12,555 nucleotides of DNA from Staphylothermus sp. (lineage in GTDB: Archaea > Thermoproteota > Thermoprotei_A > Sulfolobales > Desulfurococcaceae). Below, one piece after another: positions 1-6,595 of the stretch (positions are counted from its first letter, which is position 1; every line of letters starts with the position of its first letter). A program made the position numbers and the translations under genes. The notes beneath the pieces are model-generated. The model ran no database searches. It saw nothing but the letters and a program-made list of their open reading frames with translations, and had not been told where the DNA came from. The stretch covers positions 1-12,555 of the forward strand of contig JAGHDU010000028.1 in assembly GCA_021159785.1 (NCBI GenBank). The letters run 5' to 3'.

Positions 1-33
1 AGATCTGAAAATCAATATATAGGCGGCAAAGTA

Positions 34-43
34 AAGTTAATAA
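34..43 (+). promoter_or_regulatory. TATA box of the tRNA-Glu gene
   Basis: The AT-rich run AAGTTAATAAA lies about 35 bases before the first base of the tRNA, the normal archaeal spacing for a TATA element whose transcript starts a few bases before the mature 5' end. The flanking DNA is less AT-rich. The call rests on position and composition only. Confidence 0.5.
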
Positions 44-74
44 ACGCCACCAACATACACACAAATACCGAGAA

Positions 75-180
75 GCCGCCGTAGTATAGCCCGGCCAAGT
101 ATGCGGGCCTCTCGAGCCCGTGTCCACGGGCCCTCAATGGCCGTGCGCGGGAAACCCGGGTTCAAATCCCGGCGGCGGCA
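75..180 (+). tRNA. tRNA-Glu (CTC), interrupted by about 31 nt
   Basis: The acceptor arm is GCCGCCG (75-81) paired with CGGCGGC (173-179), with discriminator A at 180. The D arm (84-102) has the GTATAGCCCGG pattern typical of archaeal tRNA-Glu. The anticodon stem CGGGC/GCCCG (104-108/116-120) encloses loop CTCTCGA, giving anticodon CTC at 111-113. The T arm is CCGGG-TTCAAAT-CCCGG (156-172). The gene is 106 nt where about 75 is expected. The excess lies between the anticodon stem and the T stem (121-155). As I recall archaeal tRNA-Glu, the mature junction reads GCCCG-TGAC-CCGGG, so an intron of roughly 123-153 in the variable loop is the simplest reading. The insert can fold on itself (125-129 with 141-145). 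I could not place a clean bulge-helix-bulge, so the splice sites are uncertain. A true long variable arm is unlikely with a Glu anticodon. CCA is not encoded. The 3' end lies 57 nt before an integrase gene, the usual arrangement at an integration site. Confidence 0.9.
123..153 (+). other. Putative tRNA intron (variable-loop position)
   Basis: This is the most economical segment to remove from the tRNA-Glu gene. Taking it out leaves a 75-nt cloverleaf with variable loop TGAC. It contains a self-complementary hairpin, CACGG (125-129) with CCGTG (141-145). Non-canonical introns of this kind are known in crenarchaeal tRNAs. Exact ends are inferred and could shift by a few bases, and the bulge-helix-bulge is not textbook. 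Confidence 0.45.
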
Positions 181-185
181 CTAAC

Positions 186-197
186 TTCTATTAAGAA
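186..197 (+). promoter_or_regulatory. Probable TATA element of the first integrase gene
   Basis: TTCTATTAAGAATT begins 5-6 bases after the tRNA. A start site about 25 bases downstream (near 215-220) would give a short leader carrying the GGGGTG ribosome site at 221-226, ahead of ATG 237. This is weak, position-based evidence. Confidence 0.35.
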
Positions 198-236
198 TTT
201 CTATGGTTTCACTTTACATTGGGGTGTCTGAAACTC

Positions 237-1565
237 ATGGGTGAAGCCGATAAGGAATTATCTGGTGAATTATCTGGTTCTGACTGGCGTAGCATGGTTA
301 ATGTTAGAGGGCTGTCAAATAATGCTAGGATTTTGATCCTTCAAGCGGTTAGGGAGAAGTTGGGATTTAACGAAGCGTGGAAAGCACTTGATATATCTAA
401 ATCTACTTTGTATAGATACCTAACTGGTATAACAAAAAGGATACCCGATGATGTTGTCAAAAAAGCATTGCAGTATCTGGAAGAGGATGAGTTCTATAGG
501 ATAGTATCTGAGCTGGATAGACTCAAGGCATGTGGGATTATTAGTGATGATGAAAAAGTTATTGATATATCTGCTGTTTCACGGTTATTAGCATTAGCTA
601 GTAGAGATAAGCTTCTTAAGAATATGATACTTCGGTTTGTAATGGAGAACTTTAGCGAAGAATTGAACAAAATGAGGGATTTGTATTACTCTGGCATCAA
701 GTTGGTGTGGAGTGATGACTTTGAGACTTTTTTGCGGGAGCGTAAAGAAGGTAGGAAAGTTACGACGGATGATATGATTAGAAAATACAGGTCGTGTTTC
801 AAGAAATATCTTGAAGGTAAAACACTAAGCCGCGAACTAGTAGAACAAGTTGCTCGGCATGAGGATGGCTGGGTAAGGAACATATTTAGACATTATGTTA
901 GGTACTTGAGATATAAGGGAGAAATAAGTGGTGATACACGTGATTGGATCTTGGAGTATGTTAAGGGGAGGGTTTTTAAAACAAGTGTACGGCCTTATCG
1001 GATTCCGTTAGAGGATATTAGGCGGGCTATGGAGTTTCTAGGGAAGAATCATACAACATATTATATAATATATAGGCTGATGCTTGAGTCGGGAACGAGG
1101 TTTTTTCATGCATTAGAGCTGTTGGCGAGTTGGAACCCCGAGGAGTTAGTTAAAATAGAGGGTATAAATGTTGAGACGAAGAGACTTGTATGTTTTGAGG
1201 ATAAAGGGTTCTGCCGATACTATTTGGGTATTCATAGAGCTCAGAAGACGTGTGATTGGGTGTATTTTTCAACCGAACTACTTAAATTGATGGAGAGTAT
1301 CGCGCCGATGGAAATAAATAGGACTCCTGTGACGAAATACGCAAAGAGGCATGGTCTTGTGAGACCTAGAATGATTAGGAAGGTTGCATGGAGGCTCATG
1401 ACAAAGTCAATGGATGTGATCGCGGCACTTTTCATTCAGTCACGGTTTGGAGAGTTGAAGGTATCACCGGCTATGTCTGCGTATGCTGACTTACTGGGCA
1501 TGGCGGACACGCAGTATCCTAAGTATCTAGCGTATCTAAAAGAGAAACACTTGCTGGGTATGTGA
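237..1565 (+). CDS. Archaeal tyrosine integrase with N-terminal HTH domain
   Basis: A site-specific tyrosine recombinase expected to insert and excise DNA at a tRNA gene. ATG 237 is preferred over an upstream TTG (219) because GGGGTG (221-226) sits 10 nt before it; numbering below uses ATG 237 (442 aa). Residues 29-85 form a helix-turn-helix-like region (GFNEAWKALDISKSTLYRYL). About 155-250 is a helical core-binding domain, and 255-442 is catalytic. Visible catalytic features are Arg288 in LESGTR, the RPxxxRK box (Arg381-Lys382), FIQSR (Arg403), Tyr416 in SAY and Tyr427 in QYPKY. Spacing to the YPKY block suggests Tyr416 is the nucleophile, matching the RHY position as I recall it for SSV/Thermococcales integrases. 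The gene is uninterrupted, unlike SSV-type integration, which splits the integrase. It lies directly downstream of tRNA-Glu, so that tRNA is the likely attB. A paralogue of its C-terminal two thirds follows 253 nt downstream. Confidence 0.88.
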   Translation: MGEADKELSGELSGSDWRSMVNVRGLSNNARILILQAVREKLGFNEAWKALDISKSTLYRYLTGITKRIPDDVVKKALQYLEEDEFYRIVSELDRLKACGIISDDEKVIDISAVSRLLALASRDKLLKNMILRFVMENFSEELNKMRDLYYSGIKLVWSDDFETFLRERKEGRKVTTDDMIRKYRSCFKKYLEGKTLSRELVEQVARHEDGWVRNIFRHYVRYLRYKGEISGDTRDWILEYVKGRVFKTSVRPYRIPLEDIRRAMEFLGKNHTTYYIIYRLMLESGTRFFHALELLASWNPEELVKIEGINVETKRLVCFEDKGFCRYYLGIHRAQKTCDWVYFSTELLKLMESIAPMEINRTPVTKYAKRHGLVRPRMIRKVAWRLMTKSMDVIAALFIQSRFGELKVSPAMSAYADLLGMADTQYPKYLAYLKEKHLLGM

Positions 1566-1818
1566 GGATGTGTGGAAGCGGATACGTTGTATTTATGGTG
1601 TTTCAGGTAGTTAGAGGAATACTGTGTAGTGGTTGAAAAGAAAGGTGGGAAAAAGAAGAATCTATCATACAGGATCGTTTCGCTATGAGCGAAGAATTTA
1701 TAGTGAACAGCGATAATAGATCTTGTTGTGAAAGCTAATAGCACGACTCCTTTCTCCCGCCTAGCGGGGTGGAATAGGTGAAGCCCCGTCGGGATGAGAA
1801 AAATATGGGTGGAGTGGT
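1566..1818 (+). other. Inter-integrase spacer
   Basis: A 253-nt gap with no convincing ORF and no recognisable remnant of the HTH domain missing from the downstream integrase. It holds a perfect 6-bp hairpin, TTCGCT-atg-AGCGAA (1679-1693), and the GC-rich foldable element at 1755-1794. The ribosome site for the second integrase is GGGTGGAG at 1807-1814. Confidence 0.5.
1755..1794 (+). ncRNA. GC-rich two-stem hairpin ahead of integrase 2
   Basis: An outer stem TCCCG (1755-1759) / CGGGA (1790-1794) encloses an inner 7-bp stem GCGGGGT (1764-1770) / GCCCCGT (1783-1789), with a G-T wobble at each end. The loop has 12 bases, and four bases (1760-1763) bulge on one side. A competing small hairpin CCCGC-CTA-GCGGG (1756-1768) is also possible, so two folds could exchange. 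In hyperthermophiles, GC-rich folded patches in AT-rich DNA often mark structured RNA. It ends 12 nt before the ribosome site of the next gene, so it may be a 5'-leader control element, a small RNA, or the end remnant of an insertion sequence. No C/D or H/ACA boxes were found. Confidence 0.4.
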
Positions 1819-2697
1819 GTGAGTTGGAGGAAAAGAGTAGTTCTTGAGTGGACTAATGACTTCGAGCAATTTCTTCGTTCAATAAAGAGGGGGAGAAAGG
1901 TAGGAACCGAGGAAACGTTGAGGCGCTATAGGAATTTGTTTAAGAAATATCTTGAAGGAAAGGAGCTTACCGAAGAACTTGTCAACTATGTGGCAAAGCA
2001 TCGTAATGATTGGCTTAGAATAGTGTTTCGTCACTATGCTAGATACTTGTATTATAGGAGAAAGATTCCCTCGAACTTATATGAATTGATAATAAGTACT
2101 GTACTTGGCAGGGTATCTAGACTAGGTATAAGGTATTATGATATAAAGGACGAAGATGTTGTGAGAACACTTGAGTTTCTGAAGAAGAATAACGAACTAT
2201 ACTATGGTGTATACAGGGTTCTACTAGAGAGCGGGGCAAGGATTAAACATGTATTGGAAATGATTAGGAACTGGAACCCCGACGAAGAAGTAGCAACGTA
2301 TGGATACTCTGGTAAGTGCTTGGTGTGTTTCGAAGAAAAAGGCTTCTGCCGATACTATATGGGATTACGCGGAACTACTATGCCGTGTGAATGGATATAC
2401 TTCTCAACAGATACACTAAAGATCATAAGTAAGTATGCACCTAAAAGAATATACTACAACAATATAGCTAGGTACGCGAGAAGACACGAACTATTAAGAC
2501 CTAGTATTATGCGTAAGGTAAGTTGGAGAATAATGATCGAGACAATAGATAGACTAGCGGCGTTGTTTATTCAGTCACGATTCGGAGAAATAAGTCTCGA
2601 GGAGAAATCACTAAATCTTGTTGAGCTAGCTGATAGAGAGTACCCGAAGTACTTAAAAGTGTTGAATGAGAGGTTTTTTGAGAAGATTAAAGACTAA
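1819..2697 (+). CDS. Second tyrosine integrase paralogue, no HTH, probable nucleophile loss
   Basis: 292 aa, GTG start with GGAG (1811-1814) close upstream; no better in-frame start is visible. It aligns over its whole length with roughly the last 290 residues of the first integrase: shared blocks include FKKYLEGK, LVCFE-KGFCRYY, FIQSRFGE and YPKYL. It lacks the N-terminal helix-turn-helix domain. Arg141 (LESGAR), the RPxxxRK box (Arg232-Lys233) and Arg254 (FIQSR) are kept. At the position 11 residues before the YPKY block, where the first integrase has Tyr416, this protein has Ser264 (EKS). The segment is also three residues shorter than in its paralogue. Only Tyr275/Tyr278 of REYPKY remain nearby. 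It may be a catalytically dead partner or regulator, or it may use another tyrosine. Some DNA stretches are nearly identical between the two genes, which implies duplication or recombination between related elements. Confidence 0.82.
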   Translation: MSWRKRVVLEWTNDFEQFLRSIKRGRKVGTEETLRRYRNLFKKYLEGKELTEELVNYVAKHRNDWLRIVFRHYARYLYYRRKIPSNLYELIISTVLGRVSRLGIRYYDIKDEDVVRTLEFLKKNNELYYGVYRVLLESGARIKHVLEMIRNWNPDEEVATYGYSGKCLVCFEEKGFCRYYMGLRGTTMPCEWIYFSTDTLKIISKYAPKRIYYNNIARYARRHELLRPSIMRKVSWRIMIETIDRLAALFIQSRFGEISLEEKSLNLVELADREYPKYLKVLNERFFEKIKD

Positions 2698-2700
2698 ACT

Positions 2701-2712
2701 ACTTTTTCCTTA
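2701..2712 (+). terminator. T-tract terminator after integrase 2
   Basis: CTTTTTCCTTAT begins 4-5 bases after the stop codon. A T-rich run on the non-template strand is the usual archaeal terminator signal. No hairpin precedes it. Confidence 0.45.
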
Positions 2713-2835
2713 TATTCTGGTGCTGGTGTATTAGGAGCTTCTGGTACTGTATGATTCTTGTATGATTATGCATTCTTGTGGTAGTCTTCTGTGATGTCTA
2801 GTTGAGTTAGTGTATTTGTAATGGTGTTCTATTGG

Positions 2836-2854
2836 AGTGTTGGGCGAAAACACT
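2836..2854. repeat. Inverted repeat, possible operator
   Basis: AGTGTT (2836-2841) and AACACT (2849-2854) are perfect inverted copies separated by seven bases, 47 nt upstream of the first gene of the membrane-protein operon. This could be an operator or a short leader hairpin. No clear TATA box was found in 2713-2901. Confidence 0.3.
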
Positions 2855-2901
2855 GTTGTTGTGAGAGCATAGTTTTTGTGTAGAATGGGGGTGCTGAGTG
2901 T

Positions 2902-3066
2902 ATGGTTGAGCGGGTAGTGTTTGTGGATCGTATTAGGGTGTGGCTTCAGGTGGATAAAGGGTATCGCTACCGCAGAGTCTTGATAGTTGTGCCTAGGGAG
3001 CTGCATGACTTGCTGGATATGAATAAGAGGTACAAGGTTGTGCTGGAGCCCCTAGAGGATAGTTAG
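2902..3066 (+). CDS. Small 54-aa protein, AbrB-like pattern
   Basis: ATG 2902 is the only good start: an in-frame stop lies at 2881-2883, and GGGGGTG (2887-2893) gives a ribosome site. The product is strand-rich and basic, with segments VFVDRIRVWLQV, RRVLIVVPRELHDLL and YKVVLEPLED. The second half (I/V-P-R-E-L-xx-L-L-xxx-xx-Y-K-V-V-x-E) resembles the swapped-hairpin AbrB/SpoVT fold of archaeal antitoxins and regulators, which is a pattern resemblance only. It stops 10 nt before the next gene and so heads the operon that encodes the large membrane protein. It could be the operon's own regulator. No toxin partner is obvious. Confidence 0.6.
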   Translation: MVERVVFVDRIRVWLQVDKGYRYRRVLIVVPRELHDLLDMNKRYKVVLEPLEDS

Positions 3067-3076
3067 CGACTGTGAA

Positions 3077-3301
3077 ATGGAGGTGTTGGATGTATTGGAG
3101 GTGCTGACTAGGAAGCTGGTGCTGAAGAAATGTAGTGGGATGTCGAGCAAGGTCAAGAACAGCATAATAGTCGATTATATCTCGCTACTCATAGGTGTAT
3201 TGTCGGATGATGATTTGGAGAAGCTGGCTAGCAATGATGTGGATAAAGTCGTTGCTGGTATGGCTAGGAAGGAGCTAGCTAGGAGGAGGGGGCGGGGGTG
3301 A
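3077..3301 (+). CDS. Small helical protein of unknown function (74 aa)
   Basis: ATG 3077 follows the upstream stop by 10 nt, and its own stop is 7 nt before the GTG of the membrane-protein gene, so the three genes are probably cotranscribed. The sequence is predicted mainly helical. Residues 1-20 are amphipathic (LDVLEVLTRKLVLKK), followed by a middle helix (SIIVDYISLLIGVL), the acidic segment SDDDLEKLASNDVDKV, and a very basic tail (RKELARRRGRG). There is no transmembrane segment of full length and no cysteine pair. I do not recognise a family. The position suggests a cytoplasmic accessory to the membrane protein. Confidence 0.65.
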   Translation: MEVLDVLEVLTRKLVLKKCSGMSSKVKNSIIVDYISLLIGVLSDDDLEKLASNDVDKVVAGMARKELARRRGRG

Positions 3302-3308
3302 TGCAGAG

Positions 3309-5852
3309 GTGTTTGGGTTTGACCTCGCACAGGTGATCAGCAACGCTATAGGATCGGTTGTTATGACGATGGCTAGTGTTTTAACGGTTGCTATGGCAGG
3401 TGTTGTTGCTTTACTGTTGAAGCTGTTGGCGATAGTGTTTAGCTTCGTATTCTACATGGCATATACGTTCCTAACGGCTAGTATAGTGATGGACTTTGGA
3501 CGGCTTCTGGGAAGCTCATCGTTCCCCTCCCCCGAGATGATTAAGCCCCTGGATGGTGCTGATTATTGGCACATAATAGTTGTGATGAGTGATAACGATG
3601 CATTCAGGACAATAGGTGGTGGTAACGCGGTAGTAGTGTATCTACCTAGTTTGTTCTTGTTGGCGCGGGGATTATTCAGTGTATTAATGTTGTTGATTGT
3701 TGTTGTCATGGCTATGAGGATAATGTATGAGTACATCAAGGTGGAGCCCCGCGACCTCTATCAAGACTTAGAGCTTCTGAGCAGGAAGGCTATAGAGGTA
3801 GTGTTTGGGCTAGTGGTTATAATGGTGCTTATTCCCGGTATATTGGGGCTTGTGAGCATACTGCCCCTCAAGATAGGCGATTATACGTGGAAAGCAGTAG
3901 GTGTAATGGAGGATGGTAGAACAGTAGTTGATTATAGTGTGAACGCAGTAGCCGACCTCTACTTGAGCGGTATAGATGACCTACTAGGAGCAATGGGGAG
4001 GATGCTTACTGGTGGTGGAGGAATAGATATTGGGACGGCGGTTAGCTATGCAATACTCTTCCCGCTGTTCACAGTAGGTGTATTCTTCATTATTGGCGCG
4101 ACACTAGTAGGGGTATTAATAGCGCCTATATCCCTGATGGTTAAGAGGATAGTGTTGTCGTTCTTCACACTAGTAATGTACCCGGTGTTCTTACTGGTAA
4201 CGTATGCTGGTGAGATGCTGGAACTAGCTGGTAGGGGTATAGGGAGCTTTGGAGGAGGAATACTGGATAATATAGCATCGGAGTTTGGGAGAGCACTGAG
4301 TTCTTTCTCAGAGCTCATGACTATGTATATTAAGCACATGATAGGAACAGCTCTAGGCATACCGGTGTATTTGTTCTCTCTATGGCTTGTCGGAGAGATA
4401 GCAATAGCGTTTCAGGACGAGGGATTCTTCACATCACTCGTACATGGGGGAGCACAAACCGTGTCTAGGCAAGCAATGCTTGTGAGCATATACTCTGGAG
4501 TATCTGTGGGTGTCCCTGTTACGGTTGGTAATGTGGCCGAGATAGAGCCTAGTACAGCAGAACTGTTTGGTAAGGCGTTGGCGAAGTTTATGGTTGCTTT
4601 CAGCATGTTCGCAGTAGTAGGGTTGCTGTTTACTAAGCTGGAGCAGATAGATCAGCCTGAGAGCATACTGGAGCTTGGAAGACTACAGCATGCTGTGACC
4701 GAAGGACTACAGGCAGGGCTGTCATTTTCGCTTGCAGGTGTTTCACTTCCCCTCGCTGGTGCTGGCGTTGTTGCTGGGAAAGCATTGACTGTTATGGGTA
4801 CTAGGCTCGGCTTAGCTGGTGCAGGTGCTGGATTGGTCAAGATAGGATCGAAGCTCGCACTAACAATGGGTGGATTACCCATTGCATTAGTTAGAGGTGC
4901 TTCACCGACTATAAGCATAACTAGTGGTATCGAGAAGCTTCCCGGTACATTTGGCAAAGATGCATCTGCAAGAGAAGTTGTTGGAAAAGAGAGTGCAGAG
5001 AAGCCTGGGCAGGGATCCTATATTGACAGGTTGATGGAGAGTGGTGGAGTGGTTAGCGGAGCTATTGTGAGACGGATGGGCTGGATCGGTGCAGGAGATG
5101 TAGTGGGTAGTAGGAAGGAGAGGAGAGTAGTTGGAGCTGTTGTGAGAACGAGCGGGTTACTAGGAGCACTTACTGGCTCAGTACTGCTGGCAAGCATAGG
5201 TACTGGTTTGGCACAATTTGCTAAATTCATTGCTGGAGAAGCTGCTGGTGCTAGAGTGAAGAGTGTATTCAACAAGTACACGGACAAGGTATTGGTGAAA
5301 GGTGTGTCGAGTGGTCTGGGCATAGCTAGTGAGAAGCTAAGAGCTGTGGATATATTGGGGGACAAGATACACCCGAACGGAGCGTTGATTAGAAAACTCG
5401 ATCTATCCTCAACAAGTGCTCCTAGAGTAATTAGTGATGTATCAATAATTAGTAGAAGCAATAATGTTATCAAGTCACTATACGGTGTACACAGAGACTT
5501 ATTGGATAAGATGCAACAACTAGATATACCGTTTTCTGGGGTTATGAGAAGGAATCCGTATGGATACTCGTCTAGGCTTAAGACTGAGCTAGTTGAAGCA
5601 GGTATTATGGATAAGAACTTAGCTGGATTTATGGATGGGTACCTAGATTCTGTTGAGAACTTATCTAATAGTCTGTTCCTAGACCCCTATGTATCTATGA
5701 GGACTCTGGATTCGAGACAATGTGTTAAGAGTACAGGTATTGATGCGAGAGAGGTGTTGCGAGAATATATATCAACAAGGAATACTGTAAAAGCATTGAC
5801 TAACACGTATTTGAAGAAGCTAGTCCGCGATACTCACTCATATTCTCAATAA
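3309..5852 (+). CDS. Large polytopic membrane protein (847 aa), possible DNA-transfer channel
   Basis: GTG 3309, with GGGGGTGAT (3294-3302) as ribosome site. Hydrophobic segments near residues 10-35, 38-60, 108-137, 162-186, 245-275, 280-300, 348-368, 420-442 and 470-490 give about eight or nine membrane spans. Residues about 530-847 are mainly soluble, with Gly/Ala-rich stretches (for example 620-650) and a charged helical end. A large hydrophobic N-terminal half with a long polar C-terminal domain, in a small operon on an integrase-bearing element, resembles VirB6/TrbL-type conjugation proteins and CedA of the crenarchaeal DNA-import system. This rests on architecture, not on a motif I can identify. 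No VirB4/CedB or VirD4-like ATPase is in the window, which weakens the conjugation reading. Alternatives are a virus membrane or tail protein. It is the largest gene in the window, and codon use matches the upstream operon. Confidence 0.75.
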   Translation: MFGFDLAQVISNAIGSVVMTMASVLTVAMAGVVALLLKLLAIVFSFVFYMAYTFLTASIVMDFGRLLGSSSFPSPEMIKPLDGADYWHIIVVMSDNDAFRTIGGGNAVVVYLPSLFLLARGLFSVLMLLIVVVMAMRIMYEYIKVEPRDLYQDLELLSRKAIEVVFGLVVIMVLIPGILGLVSILPLKIGDYTWKAVGVMEDGRTVVDYSVNAVADLYLSGIDDLLGAMGRMLTGGGGIDIGTAVSYAILFPLFTVGVFFIIGATLVGVLIAPISLMVKRIVLSFFTLVMYPVFLLVTYAGEMLELAGRGIGSFGGGILDNIASEFGRALSSFSELMTMYIKHMIGTALGIPVYLFSLWLVGEIAIAFQDEGFFTSLVHGGAQTVSRQAMLVSIYSGVSVGVPVTVGNVAEIEPSTAELFGKALAKFMVAFSMFAVVGLLFTKLEQIDQPESILELGRLQHAVTEGLQAGLSFSLAGVSLPLAGAGVVAGKALTVMGTRLGLAGAGAGLVKIGSKLALTMGGLPIALVRGASPTISITSGIEKLPGTFGKDASAREVVGKESAEKPGQGSYIDRLMESGGVVSGAIVRRMGWIGAGDVVGSRKERRVVGAVVRTSGLLGALTGSVLLASIGTGLAQFAKFIAGEAAGARVKSVFNKYTDKVLVKGVSSGLGIASEKLRAVDILGDKIHPNGALIRKLDLSSTSAPRVISDVSIISRSNNVIKSLYGVHRDLLDKMQQLDIPFSGVMRRNPYGYSSRLKTELVEAGIMDKNLAGFMDGYLDSVENLSNSLFLDPYVSMRTLDSRQCVKSTGIDAREVLREYISTRNTVKALTNTYLKKLVRDTHSYSQ

Positions 5853-5864
5853 TACAATGATGGA

Positions 5865-5872
5865 GTTTTTAT
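5865..5872 (+). terminator. T-tract terminator after the membrane-protein operon
   Basis: A short GTTTTTAT run begins 13-14 bases past the stop codon of the 847-aa gene. This is typical of archaeal T-run termination but short, so confidence is modest. Confidence 0.35.
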
Positions 5873-5985
5873 CGTAGCTCATCCTAGTCAGTGTATTGGC
5901 TTCTATACTGGTGTGTAACTGGTAGGGTTTGGGGTTACGGGGACTAGTGAGGGAGACGTAGGAAGTAGTTGTGAGAAGGAGCGTG

Positions 5986-5997
5986 CTATAAAAAATA
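5986..5997 (+). promoter_or_regulatory. TATA box of the RHH regulator gene
   Basis: CTATAAAAAATA is the best TATA match in the window and is preceded by a purine-containing BRE-like stretch (GCGTG). The expected start is near 6016-6020. That is almost at GTG 6024 (leaderless option) and gives a leader of about 40 nt to ATG 6057, which has its own GGTG site. Confidence 0.65.
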
Positions 5998-6039
5998 ATT
6001 GTGCGCAACAACGAGTAGACACGGTGGTTAGCACGGTTT

Positions 6040-6053
6040 GCACAGGTGTGTGC
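6040..6053. repeat. Inverted repeat over the ribosome site, possible operator
   Basis: GCACA-GGTG-TGTGC is a perfect 5-bp inverted repeat whose 4-base centre is the ribosome site of ATG 6057. A dimeric ribbon-helix-helix repressor could bind such a site for autoregulation. The arms are short, so chance occurrence is possible. Confidence 0.35.
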
Positions 6054-6056
6054 TGT

Positions 6057-6581
6057 ATGAGTGGTTTTGAGAAGAAGGGTTGGGCGAAGAAGTGTGAGAA
6101 CAAGCTCTACGAGGGCTTATTCGGTAGCCGTGGCGATAAATATATTGGTTTTAGAGTATCGGAAGAACTATACAAGGTACTGGCTAGTTATGCTCGGTGG
6201 AAAGGTGTATCTCTCAGCAACTTAGTTAGAGCAATTATTCTCGACAGCCCCTTGTTTAAGAAGATTGTTGATGAGTATTGCAACTACTATACGAGGCGGA
6301 TTATAATGGATCAGAAGCTCGTGGAGGCTATTAAGAAAGCACCTGTAGTAGTCTATGGTGGACGCGGAATATACTTAGATGACATAATCAAGGCTGTGAC
6401 TAAACACGGTGTAGAGAAAACAATTACTGCATTAAAACAAGCAATGGAGAAACAAAAAGAGCCCCCCGTTAAGACAACGAGTAGGGAAGAAGTGAAGGTC
6501 AGAACTAGAATTGTACGCATCAAGGACAAAAACGGTAAAGTCAAAATCGTATTAATTCATCCGAGAGACGAGGAAAAATAG
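6057..6581 (+). CDS. Ribbon-helix-helix DNA-binding protein
   Basis: 174 aa from ATG 6057, chosen because GGTG lies nine bases upstream and the protein then begins just before a basic leader (FEKKGWAKK). A GTG at 6024 would add 11 Cys-rich residues and cannot be excluded as a leaderless start. Residues 28-65 show the RHH pattern: strand DKYIGFRVS, helix EELYKVLASYARWKG, turn VSLSN, helix LVRAIILDS. Such proteins bind operators as dimers through the strand. Residues about 80-130 are helical (VEAIKKAP, IIKAVTKHGVEKTITALKQAMEKQ), and the tail 135-174 is charged with strands (VRTRIVRIKDKNGKVKIVLI), possibly a second binding domain. It is transcribed alone from a strong TATA box. RHH regulators are among the commonest proteins of crenarchaeal viruses and plasmids. 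It may control itself or the neighbouring element genes. Confidence 0.8.
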   Translation: MSGFEKKGWAKKCENKLYEGLFGSRGDKYIGFRVSEELYKVLASYARWKGVSLSNLVRAIILDSPLFKKIVDEYCNYYTRRIIMDQKLVEAIKKAPVVVYGGRGIYLDDIIKAVTKHGVEKTITALKQAMEKQKEPPVKTTSREEVKVRTRIVRIKDKNGKVKIVLIHPRDEEK

Positions 6582-6595
6582 AACAGTATACTAAA

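Noticed and set aside
219..236. TTG 219 as start of the first integrase
   Set aside because: ATG 237 has a well-placed GGGGTG site. TTG 219 would lie at or before the expected transcript start.
1755..1794. C/D or H/ACA guide RNA
   Set aside because: No box C plus box D pair or ACA tail in the right arrangement was found; it was kept only as an unassigned foldable element.
2731..3006. 91-codon minus-strand frame
   Set aside because: It overlaps the 54-aa + strand gene, which has a ribosome site, operon spacing and normal composition; the minus frame is His/Thr/Asn-rich.
5018..5473. 151-codon minus-strand frame, and similar ones at 4046-4360, 4412-4606 and 4652-4957
   Set aside because: All lie within the 847-aa membrane-protein gene and read as its antisense shadow. 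There is no promoter or ribosome site.
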